Below are positions 11,923 to 19,427 of a stretch of DNA of 64,000 nucleotides, piece after piece. Location: NCBI RefSeq assembly GCF_019038465.1, contig NZ_JAFKRH010000031.1, forward strand, positions 186,001-250,000, in the 5' to 3' direction. This stretch comes from Synechococcus sp. CCY 0621. GTDB taxonomy: Bacteria; Cyanobacteriota; Cyanobacteriia; PCC-6307; Cyanobiaceae. The position numbers were made by a program, and so were the translations under genes. Under the pieces are notes generated by a model. It ran no database searches, was not told the origin of the DNA, and worked only from the letters and a program-made list of their open reading frames with translations. Numbering within the stretch: the first letter of the stretch is position 1; each line of letters opens with the position of its first letter.

Positions 11923-12810
11923 TTGGTCTACAGAGCACTGTTTTGCTTGCTGTCGCGCCCCGCAGGAACTAGCTCCGTCCGCTCGCAGTGGCGGCTTCGT
12001 CCTGTCCTGCAGGGCGCCTCTTTGCTGGGGGCTGTCGCCCTGTGTCTGGTGCCCCTGCTGCGTGAACCCCAGCTTCAGGGTCCCCGACCCGTGCTGCTCA
12101 CCGATGGCAAGCGTGGCGTTGACGCCTTCCCCCTGATCAGCCCCTCCACCAGTGAAGGTCTGCGGCCCGACCCGATCGATTTCAGCCCCGAGGAACTGCG
12201 GGAACTCAATCGCCGTTTCGGTGTCCACGGGCCCCAGCCCCGGCTGGCGCAGCTCTTCACCGAAGGCATCGACCAGCTCCAACCACTGCGGACCCACACC
12301 CTCGGGCGCCTCGAGGAGCTCAGGCCGGTGATCCTCAGCGAAAGCCGCCGGCACCAGATCAACCCGATGCTGGTGACCGCCGTTCTGTTCGATGAACTGC
12401 AGCACGCCAAGCCCGGCGAGGACCATCCCCTGGCGGCCCGCAGCGGCCTGTTCAGCACCCATGGACCTGCCCAGCTCAGCCTCGGTGAACTGGTGAAGCA
12501 GGGCCTGTTGCCGGCCAATGCCACCCAGGAGCAGATCGAAGAAGCGCGCATGGAGCTGCTCGATCCCGATCGCAACGTGCGGCTGCTGGTGGGCAAGTTC
12601 GTTCGCCTCAAGCAGGCCCTGGGTCTGGCCGACCGGGCCCTGTTGATGGCCAGCACCTCGCCCGCCGATGCCAAGGCGATGGCCACGCTGGCCTACCTGC
12701 ACAACGGCAAGCTCGATTACCCCGCCCGGGTGCTCCGCTACATGCAGGACCCCGAACTGCACGCCCTCCTCTACGGCAGCCGCAAGCCGATCACCAGCCC
12801 GCTGATCTGA
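11923..12810 (+). CDS. Exported lytic-transglycosylase-like protein (DUF1402-like)
   Basis: Up to 295 residues, start uncertain. The frame opens at a TTG at 11923, directly after a possible -10 hexamer (TACAAT, 11917-11922), so translation may begin later, for example at the TTG near 12022. The hydrophobic stretch LLGAVALCLVPLL is a signal or anchor. The body has a lysozyme-like pattern: SESRRHQINPMLVTAVLFDEL (candidate acidic residue), STHGPAQLSLGEL, then DPDRNVRLLVGKFVRL and AMATLAYLHNGKLDYPARV. This resembles DUF1402 proteins. It converges on an amidase gene, so a cell-wall role is plausible but inferred. Confidence 0.7.
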   Translation: MVYRALFCLLSRPAGTSSVRSQWRLRPVLQGASLLGAVALCLVPLLREPQLQGPRPVLLTDGKRGVDAFPLISPSTSEGLRPDPIDFSPEELRELNRRFGVHGPQPRLAQLFTEGIDQLQPLRTHTLGRLEELRPVILSESRRHQINPMLVTAVLFDELQHAKPGEDHPLAARSGLFSTHGPAQLSLGELVKQGLLPANATQEQIEEARMELLDPDRNVRLLVGKFVRLKQALGLADRALLMASTSPADAKAMATLAYLHNGKLDYPARVLRYMQDPELHALLYGSRKPITSPLI

Positions 12811-12820
12811 GCCGGCCCCA

Positions 12821-13699
12821 TCAGCACAGAACACCGATCGAAGCCAGGCGCACCTGCAGCTCGCGCCAGTCGAAACTGCGCGGATCCATGCGCTCCCCAC
12901 CCAGATCCACATGGCGGTGGGTGGTGATGTTGTTGGCCGGAATGCTGAAGCGACGCATCCAGCGGCCCAGAACGATCGCCAGGGCGTCGTACTGGGCGGC
13001 GGTATAGCCGCTGTGGGCCGCCTCCTGGTCCTCCCCGTCGATGGGGGTCTCCAGGCTCAGGTGCAGGGAGAAGTTGTTGATCGACCCCCCCACTTCCGGA
13101 TTGGTGACCACCCAGCGGCCGTTGAAGGCGGAATTGCCGGACCCGAAGGCCCGCTTGGAGGGGTCGAGCACCTCCACCACCCGTCCGTCCAGACCGATGA
13201 GGGTGTGGTAGCTCACCTGGTCCTCGTCGCGGGGATGGGGCGTCATGAACGTGTTGATCGCCGAGTTGATGCCGTACACGGTCTCGTGCAGCACGACGAC
13301 CTGGGGGGTGGGATCCAGCGGCTGGCCGAAGACATCCTGACGAAAGCGCTCGCCGTAGTTACTCGGGTCGATCCGCAGTCGGATGGTCTCGTAGCGGAGG
13401 CGTTCCGCCAGCGCGAGCAGGCGGCCGCGCAGCTGGGGATCGGCCTGGCAGGCGCCCCCCAGCGGGGCACGCCAGGCCGCATGGGGCGGTGGCAAGGCCT
13501 TGACCGGTGGGGTTTGCTGCGGCTGGCCGCCGGCGCCCGGGGACTGGCGCACCTCCTCCAGCAGGTCGAGCAGGGAGGAGCGCCCCCCGGCGTTGCCAGG
13601 GGCGCCGAACAGGTCGCGACCCAGCCAGGTGAGTCCGCCGATGCTCAGCACGCCAGCGCCTGCCACCGCCAGCACCAGGGGTCGCAGGGACGCACTCAT
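12821..13699 (-). CDS. N-acetylmuramoyl-L-alanine amidase (Amidase_2/PGRP fold), membrane-anchored
   Basis: A 292-residue envelope protein with an N-terminal hydrophobic segment (LVLAVAGAGVLSIGGLTWLG), a Pro/Gln-rich linker, and an Amidase_2 domain over the C-terminal 190 residues. Visible pieces are VVLHETVYGINSAINTF (first zinc histidine), DQVSYHTLIGLDGRVVEVL and NNITTHRHVDLGGERMDPRSF (later zinc-binding histidines). The family cleaves the lactyl-amide bond between muramic acid and the stem peptide. Its ATG overlaps the M61 peptidase stop by 4 bp, so the two are translationally coupled. Confidence 0.88.
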   Translation of the reverse strand: MSASLRPLVLAVAGAGVLSIGGLTWLGRDLFGAPGNAGGRSSLLDLLEEVRQSPGAGGQPQQTPPVKALPPPHAAWRAPLGGACQADPQLRGRLLALAERLRYETIRLRIDPSNYGERFRQDVFGQPLDPTPQVVVLHETVYGINSAINTFMTPHPRDEDQVSYHTLIGLDGRVVEVLDPSKRAFGSGNSAFNGRWVVTNPEVGGSINNFSLHLSLETPIDGEDQEAAHSGYTAAQYDALAIVLGRWMRRFSIPANNITTHRHVDLGGERMDPRSFDWRELQVRLASIGVLC

Positions 13700-15444
13700 G
13701 GCTGCAATGACAGCCAGCGCCGCCGGTTCAGGTCCGTGTGCTCGTTGGCCAGCAGCGGGTCGACCACCAGCTGCCAGCTGGCCACGGCAGGGGGTTCGGG
13801 CCGCAGCCTTGTGGTGCGCACCAGACCGTCACGGCAATAGAGCAGCTCCCGCTCTGACGGCGTCTTGACGTGGTCGATGGCCAGGCTCAGGTCGTCCGGC
13901 CGCCGCAGCCGCACACCATCGAGGGCCAGCAGCTCATCGCCGCTCTGCAGGCAGGCCCGTTCGGCCGGGCCGTCCCTGTGCACCCGCTTCAGGTGCATCG
14001 GCCTGTCCGCGGCGTCCTCCAGCAGCCAGCCGCAGAAGGACTCGCTCGCCGGCTTCGGTACCAGGGCCAGGCCCACGTCTGCCAGGTAACCGGCCAGATC
14101 GGGGTCGTCCGTGCTCTCCAACCAATGGGGCAGGAGCTCGGCCAGGTCGGCGGCCTGCTCGGCGAAGGCTTTCACCAGGTCGTCGTTCCGGTAGCCCCGG
14201 CCCCAGGCCCCATGGCTGCGCCAGAGGTCCCGCAACACCACGGCCAGGCAGGAACCCTGTCGCCGCAGATGCAGGTCGAGCATCAGGGCCACCACGGCCC
14301 CCTTGAGGTAGTAGCTGATCTGGCTGTCGGCCGAGGAGGCATCCTGCCGGTACAGCTTCACCCAGGCTTCTTCGGCGCTCTGCCGCAACCCCTGCACCCG
14401 ACGACCGGGGGTGAGCAGGTAGCGGCTGAGGTCGGCCCCCAGATCTTCAAGCAGTTCGGCTTCCGTGCCGATGCCGGCCGCCAGGGGCAGCAGCAGGTCG
14501 AGGTAGGAGGTGACACCTTCGGCGAACCAAAGACCGGGCACGATCGTGACCCGGTCGTAGTCGATCGGCGTCAGTTCGGCGGGCCTGAGGCGGCGCACAT
14601 TCCACTGGTGCAGGTACTCGTGGGCCACCAGTTGCAGCAGCTTGCGGCGACCCGCTGGGGCCGCCAGGGCCCGGCGGCCGAACTGCAGCACGCAGCTGTG
14701 GTCGTGCTCAAGGCCGCCATAGGCCTCGGCCAGAAGATGCAGCACGAACAGATAGTTGTCGCTCGCAGGCGCCGGCTCCCCCATCAGGCGGCAGCAGGCC
14801 ACGGCGACCCGTTCCACGTCGGCGAGCCAGAGGGGATCGTCGGCGGGCAGGTCGGTACCCCAGGTGACCCATCGGTGCGGCACGCCGGCGACGTTGAACC
14901 GGTGGCACGGATGGGGGCCGGCCTCGACCGGACTGTCGATCAGCTGGTCGAAGTCGGCGGCGATCCAGGCGTTGTCAGCAGCGTTGGGCAGGGGAACGAA
15001 GGCCTGCCATCCCTCGGGCAACGCCAGTTCGAGTCGATGGGGGTGCCAGCGTTCGCCGCTCACCTGCAGCACCACCCCGGCCAGGGCCAGAAAGCCGTGG
15101 TCGGCACTGAGGTGGCAGGTGCGCACGCTCAGCTCCGTGGCCTGGAGGCGGTAGCGAATCACCAGTGGCGCCAGGCTGGTGAGCTCCAGGCGCCAGCAGG
15201 CCTCCGCCGCTCGCGCGCTGGCCACGGGGATCCCCCCCTGGTGCACCTGCAGGGCCTCCAGATGGCGGACGTAGTCGCGGATCAGGTAGGAGCCCGGCGT
15301 CCAGGCCGGCAGGCGCAGTTCCGGCTGCAGGCAACGGGGCGTGACATGCAGCGTGACCCTGACCAGGTGACGGTGGGGTTCACGCAGATCAAGCTGGACG
15401 GTGGGTCCGGCGACCGGATCTCGAAGGGGTGGGTCGTCAGACAC
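13696..15444 (-). CDS. M61 family metallopeptidase with PDZ domain (glycyl aminopeptidase-like)
   Basis: A zinc peptidase of 582 residues. The HExxH zinc motif is in QLVAHEYLHQWNVRRLRP and the third ligand lies in LWFAEGVTSYLDLLLP. The C-terminal 90 residues form a PDZ-like domain (HLKRVHRDGPAERACLQSGDELLALDG is its core; split around ERACLQ). The N-terminal beta domain begins VQLDLREPHRHLVRVTLHV. The GTG at 15444 is the start; the longer frame to 15627 runs over ycf35. The start overlaps the ycf35 stop by 8 bp and the stop overlaps the amidase start by 4 bp, so ycf35, this gene and the amidase form one unit. The substrate is unknown. Confidence 0.9.
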   Translation of the reverse strand: MSDDPPLRDPVAGPTVQLDLREPHRHLVRVTLHVTPRCLQPELRLPAWTPGSYLIRDYVRHLEALQVHQGGIPVASARAAEACWRLELTSLAPLVIRYRLQATELSVRTCHLSADHGFLALAGVVLQVSGERWHPHRLELALPEGWQAFVPLPNAADNAWIAADFDQLIDSPVEAGPHPCHRFNVAGVPHRWVTWGTDLPADDPLWLADVERVAVACCRLMGEPAPASDNYLFVLHLLAEAYGGLEHDHSCVLQFGRRALAAPAGRRKLLQLVAHEYLHQWNVRRLRPAELTPIDYDRVTIVPGLWFAEGVTSYLDLLLPLAAGIGTEAELLEDLGADLSRYLLTPGRRVQGLRQSAEEAWVKLYRQDASSADSQISYYLKGAVVALMLDLHLRRQGSCLAVVLRDLWRSHGAWGRGYRNDDLVKAFAEQAADLAELLPHWLESTDDPDLAGYLADVGLALVPKPASESFCGWLLEDAADRPMHLKRVHRDGPAERACLQSGDELLALDGVRLRRPDDLSLAIDHVKTPSERELLYCRDGLVRTTRLRPEPPAVASWQLVVDPLLANEHTDLNRRRWLSLQP

Positions 15445-15781
15445 GGAGCTCGATCGACGCCGTGGGGAGGGCCAGGCTGGCGTCCTGGAGGGCCGCTCTG
15501 GCGGCATAGGCCCGGGTGATCCGGCCCAGCAGCCGCTGCAGGGCGGTGTTGCGGCTGAGGCGCTGGAGATCGCCCACCACGGCCAGCGATCCATCCGACT
15601 GCCGGGTCCATCCCAGTCCCTGGCCATCCTGGAGCTGCAGCTGCAGCGTCACCGCCTGCCGTTCGCCACCGAAGCCGACGAGTTCACCGCCGCGGCGCCA
15701 GGGGAGGTTGAGGGAGGAGAGGGTGTCCGCCAGGACATCGGCATCCCGCAGCACGGTGGGCAGGATGGAGAGATGGGACAT
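15437..15781 (-). CDS. ycf35: DUF1257 / Ycf35-like protein
   Basis: A 114-residue protein of the Ycf35 family conserved in cyanobacteria and red-algal plastids; function not established. The N-terminus MSHLSILPTVLRDADVLADT and the centre VTLQLQLQDGQGLGW fit the family. The ATG at 15781 is only 7 bp from the proposed purN start on the other strand, so the promoters of each gene must lie inside the other gene. Confidence 0.85.
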   Translation of the reverse strand: MSHLSILPTVLRDADVLADTLSSLNLPWRRGGELVGFGGERQAVTLQLQLQDGQGLGWTRQSDGSLAVVGDLQRLSRNTALQRLLGRITRAYAARAALQDASLALPTASIELRV

Positions 15782-15788
15782 GGACGCA

Positions 15789-16448
15789 ATGCCCGATTCC
15801 GCTGACCATAGCGATCCCAGCGGGACTCTCCAGTGGCCATTGCCACAGCCACTTCCGGCCGCGAAGGCACCACTGCGACTGGCGGTGATGGCCTCCGGCG
15901 AAGGAAGCAACTTCGAGGCCCTGGTGGAGGCCTGCCTGGAGGGGCGCCTGCAGGGGGACGTGGTCGTTCTGGCGGTGAACCGGGAGGGCTGCGGCGCCCA
16001 ACGCCGGGCCGAACGGCTCGGCATTCCCTGCCAGGTGATCGACCACCGCCTGCAGCCGTCCCGGCAGGCCCTGGACGAGGCCCTGATCGCCCTGTTCCGG
16101 GCGCACCGGGTCGATCTGGTGGTGATGGCGGGCTGGATGCGGATCGTCACCCCGGTGCTGATCGAAGCCTTCCCGGATCGGCTGGTGAACATCCACCCCT
16201 CCCTGTTGCCCAGCTTCCGCGGCGCCGATGGGGTGGGTGAGGCCCTGGCCGCCAGGGTCACCCTGGCGGGCTGCACGGCCCACCTGGTGAGTGCCGACGT
16301 GGATGCGGGCACGATCCTGGTGCAGGCGGCGGTGCCGGTGCTGGCTGAGGACGACCGGCAGCGGCTCCACGCCCGCATCCAGAAGCAGGAGCACCGGATC
16401 CTGCCCCTGGCCGTCACCCTGGCCGCCCAGAGGTTGGCTCAGGGGTAG
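15789..16448 (+). CDS. purN: Phosphoribosylglycinamide formyltransferase
   Basis: Transfers a formyl group from 10-formyl-THF to GAR in purine synthesis. Seen are the N-terminal RLAVMASGEGSNFEALVEA, the catalytic Asn-His segment VNIHPSLLPSFRGADG, and SADVDAGTILVQAAVPV with the conserved Asp. The ATG at 15789 gives 219 residues; an ATG at 15780 is also in frame and would abut the ycf35 start. The 3' end overlaps the convergent argC gene by 10 bp. Confidence 0.95.
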   Translation: MPDSADHSDPSGTLQWPLPQPLPAAKAPLRLAVMASGEGSNFEALVEACLEGRLQGDVVVLAVNREGCGAQRRAERLGIPCQVIDHRLQPSRQALDEALIALFRAHRVDLVVMAGWMRIVTPVLIEAFPDRLVNIHPSLLPSFRGADGVGEALAARVTLAGCTAHLVSADVDAGTILVQAAVPVLAEDDRQRLHARIQKQEHRILPLAVTLAAQRLAQG

Positions 16449-17503
16449 AAGGGCAGCAGCGGCAGTCCGGTGCCCGCCTCCAGGCCACTGAGCAGGTTGA
16501 GGCACTGCACCCCCTGGCCGGCCTGCCCCTTCACGAGGTTGTCGATGGCGCTCATGATGATCAGTTGGCCGGTCCGCGGGTCGACCTGCACCGAGAGCAG
16601 ACAGCGGTTGGTGTTGCGCACCCATTTGGTGGAGGGGTAGGTCCCCACCGGCAGCACCTGCACCATGGGGCTGTGGCGGTAGGACGCCTTCAGCAGGGTC
16701 GTGCAGTCCTCGGCCGTGAGTCCGGGGTCCCGCAGCCGGCCGTAGACCGTGGCCAGCAGGCCGCGCACCATCGGCATCAGGTGGGGCGTGAACTGCAGCT
16801 GGATCGGCTGGCCCGCCGCCTGGGCCGCCAGTTGTTCGATCTCACTGGTGTGGCGATGGCCCACCACCCCATAGGGGGCGACCGCTTCGGCGGCTTCAGC
16901 CAGCAGCAGGTTCTCCTTGGCGGCCCGGCCGCCACCGGAGGTGCCCGTCTTGGCATCGATGACGATGCCGCCCGTCTCGATCAGTCCCTGCTCAAGGAAC
17001 GGCAGCAGGGCCAGCAGGCTGGCCGTGGGAAAGCAACCGGGGGCCGCCACCAGGCGGGCCTCCCGGATGCGCGCCTCAGCCACTTCCACCAGGCCATACA
17101 CCGCCTCCTGGCAGAGCTCGCTGTCCTGGCGGGACACCTGGCGAGCTTCGGCGGCGTACACCTCCTCCCACTGGGCCAGGGAGCGGTAGCGGTAGTCGGC
17201 CGACAGATCCACCACCCTGACGCCGCGCTGCAGCAGATCGGGAACCAGGCCGGCCGCCAGGCCGTTCGGCAGGCTCAGGACGGCCAGATCGGCGGCGGCA
17301 GCAATGGCCTCCGGATCCGGTGAGCGCACCACCAGGTCGTCCTCCAGGGGAAGGAAGGGCACCAGCTCACTCCAGCGCTTGCCCGTGCTGCGCTCACCGC
17401 CCAGAAAACTCACCGAGAGATGGGGGTGGCCCTGCAGCAGCCTGAGGGTCTGCAGTCCCCCGTAGCCGCTGGCACCGATCACCGCAACGCGCTGTCCAGC
17501 CAT
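16439..17503 (-). CDS. argC: N-acetyl-gamma-glutamyl-phosphate reductase
   Basis: The NADP-dependent third step of arginine synthesis, 354 residues. The dinucleotide-binding N-terminus RVAVIGASGYGGLQTLRLL is followed by the active-site cysteine in VAAPGCFPTASLLALLPF. The conserved TGTSGGGRAAKENLLLAE and HRHTSEIEQ segments confirm the assignment. The start is ATG at 17503. It is divergent from ribBA across a 130-bp gap and overlaps purN at the 3' ends. Confidence 0.96.
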   Translation of the reverse strand: MAGQRVAVIGASGYGGLQTLRLLQGHPHLSVSFLGGERSTGKRWSELVPFLPLEDDLVVRSPDPEAIAAAADLAVLSLPNGLAAGLVPDLLQRGVRVVDLSADYRYRSLAQWEEVYAAEARQVSRQDSELCQEAVYGLVEVAEARIREARLVAAPGCFPTASLLALLPFLEQGLIETGGIVIDAKTGTSGGGRAAKENLLLAEAAEAVAPYGVVGHRHTSEIEQLAAQAAGQPIQLQFTPHLMPMVRGLLATVYGRLRDPGLTAEDCTTLLKASYRHSPMVQVLPVGTYPSTKWVRNTNRCLLSVQVDPRTGQLIIMSAIDNLVKGQAGQGVQCLNLLSGLEAGTGLPLLPFYP

Positions 17504-17540
17504 GCGGAACGCCGAAGAACGCTGGATCGTACCGGCACCC

Positions 17541-17571
17541 TATAAATAAGGTTCGATCCTTTCAGGGATCG
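17541..17571 (+). promoter_or_regulatory. Possible ribBA promoter element and 5' hairpin
   Basis: In the argC-ribBA gap, TATAAAT (17541-17547) is a good -10-like hexamer on the plus strand; no convincing -35 box is seen. A short inverted repeat CGATCC/GGATCG (17554-17559 and 17566-17571) begins about where transcription would start. It does not resemble an FMN riboswitch. Function is inferred from position only. Confidence 0.35.
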
Positions 17572-17633
17572 GCCACGTCCATCGCCACGTCCGTCGCCCA
17601 TGGGGGCGCAGGTCTTCCTTTTCTTTCCGTCCC

Positions 17634-19298
17634 TTGACCGTCCTGTCCGGCCCACGTCAGTCCACGGGCATTCACTTCGATGCCATCGCCGATGCCCTGG
17701 CGGCGATTCGCAACGGTGAATCGATCGTGGTGGTCGATGACGAGAACCGCGAAAATGAAGGTGATCTGATCTGTGCGGCCCAGTTCGCCACACCGCAGCA
17801 GATCAACTTCATGGCCACCGATGCCAGGGGACTGATCTGCCTGGCCATGGAAGGCGAACGGCTCGATGCCCTGGATCTGCCCCTGATGGTGGATCGCAAC
17901 ACCGACAGCAACCAGACCGCCTTCACAGTCAGCGTCGATGCGGGCCCGGAGCGAGGGGTGAGCACGGGCATCTCGGCCGACGACCGGGCCCGGACGATCC
18001 AGGTGGCGATCCATCCGGACTCGCGCCCCGCCGACCTGCGCCGTCCCGGCCATATCTTCCCCCTGCGGGCCCGCCAGGGCGGCGTGCTGCAACGGGCCGG
18101 CCACACCGAGGCAGCCGTCGACCTGGCCCGCCTGGCCGGGCTCTACCCCGCCGGTGTGATCTGCGAGATCCAGAACGCCGACGGCTCCATGGCCCGCCTG
18201 GCCCAGCTGGCCGACTACGCCCGCCACCACGGCCTGCGGCTGATCAGCATCGCCGATCTGATCCGCTACCGCCTCGACACCGAGCGGTTCGTGGCCCGCC
18301 AGGCGGAGGCCACCCTGCCCAGCAGCTTCGGCCAGTTCCGGGCGATCGGCTACCGCAACGAACTCGACGGCAGCGAGCACGTGGCGATCGTCAAGGGCTA
18401 CCCCGAACGGGGCAGCGGCCCGGTGCTCGTGCGCGTCCACTCCGAGTGCCTCACCGGCGATGCCTTCGGCTCGCTCCGCTGCGACTGCCGCCCCCAGCTG
18501 GAGGCGGCCCTGCGCATGATCGAGTCGGCCGGGGAGGGGGTGGTGGTCTACCTGCGCCAGGAAGGGCGCGGCATCGGCCTGATCAACAAGCTCAAGGCCT
18601 ACAGCCTCCAGGACGGCGGTCTGGACACGGTGGAAGCCAACGAGCGGCTGGGTTTCGCCGCCGATCTGCGCAATTACGGCGTCGGGGCCCAGATCCTCAG
18701 CGACCTCGGTGTGCGGCGCCTGCGGCTGATCACCAACAACCCCCGCAAGATCGCCGGACTGGGCGGCTACGGCCTGCAGGTGGTCGACCGGGTCCCCCTG
18801 GTGATGGACCCCGGCATCCACAACGCCGCCTACCTGCGCGTGAAGCGCACCAAACTGGGGCACCTGATGGATGTGGAGTCGCATGGACTCACGGCCGTGC
18901 TGGGCTGGCACGGCCCCGAGAATCCCCTTCTGGGGGCGAGTCGTCTTGAGAGCCTGCGGGAATGGGCTCGCCTCAAGGGCCTGCTGCTGGAACGGGAGGA
19001 GGATCCTCGTCTGCTGGCCCTGCTGAACCGTCCCGGCCTGGCCCTGTTGCTCGCCGCCTACCAGAACCGTCAGCTCACCGCCGCCGACCTGGCCGGTCCG
19101 CTGATGGAGATGGCCCGCTGGCAGGGCACCTCCGGGGTGAGTCTCCTGCTGGCCCCCGACGCCCGCCGAAAGGGCCACCCGAGCATCGACCTGGAGCCGG
19201 AGCGCCGCCAGCTGAACGACCTGGCTCCGGCGGCGGCCCCTAACATGACCTGCCCGCTGCTCAACCTCACCCCCGGAGCTTTCATCGTCTGGAGCTGA
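17634..19298 (+). CDS. ribBA: Bifunctional DHBP synthase / GTP cyclohydrolase II
   Basis: Catalyses the two entry reactions of riboflavin synthesis. The RibB half (about residues 10-210) has [18 protein letters not shown], and [17 protein letters not shown]. The RibA half has the zinc cluster [16 protein letters not shown] and [20 protein letters not shown] further C-terminal stretch of about 140 residues without known motif follows, as in other cyanobacterial RibBA (554 residues is normal there). The start shown is a TTG giving [18 protein letters not shown]; no better in-frame ATG is available near it, so the exact start is uncertain. Confidence 0.93.
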   Translation: MTVLSGPRQSTGIHFDAIADALAAIRNGESIVVVDDENRENEGDLICAAQFATPQQINFMATDARGLICLAMEGERLDALDLPLMVDRNTDSNQTAFTVSVDAGPERGVSTGISADDRARTIQVAIHPDSRPADLRRPGHIFPLRARQGGVLQRAGHTEAAVDLARLAGLYPAGVICEIQNADGSMARLAQLADYARHHGLRLISIADLIRYRLDTERFVARQAEATLPSSFGQFRAIGYRNELDGSEHVAIVKGYPERGSGPVLVRVHSECLTGDAFGSLRCDCRPQLEAALRMIESAGEGVVVYLRQEGRGIGLINKLKAYSLQDGGLDTVEANERLGFAADLRNYGVGAQILSDLGVRRLRLITNNPRKIAGLGGYGLQVVDRVPLVMDPGIHNAAYLRVKRTKLGHLMDVESHGLTAVLGWHGPENPLLGASRLESLREWARLKGLLLEREEDPRLLALLNRPGLALLLAAYQNRQLTAADLAGPLMEMARWQGTSGVSLLLAPDARRKGHPSIDLEPERRQLNDLAPAAAPNMTCPLLNLTPGAFIVWS

Positions 19299-19427
19299 GG
19301 CGGGAGCGCCGGGCGATTGCGAAGGGTGAAGGCGGTAGCCATGATCACAGCGTCTTTGCACCACTCCATCGATCCAGGCCAGAAAAGCGGCTAGGGGTGG
19401 AAGGGAAGCTCAGCGAAAGGCAAGGTG

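Noticed and set aside
17504-17633. FMN riboswitch before ribBA
   Set aside because: No conserved RFN-element core; only a short hairpin is visible.
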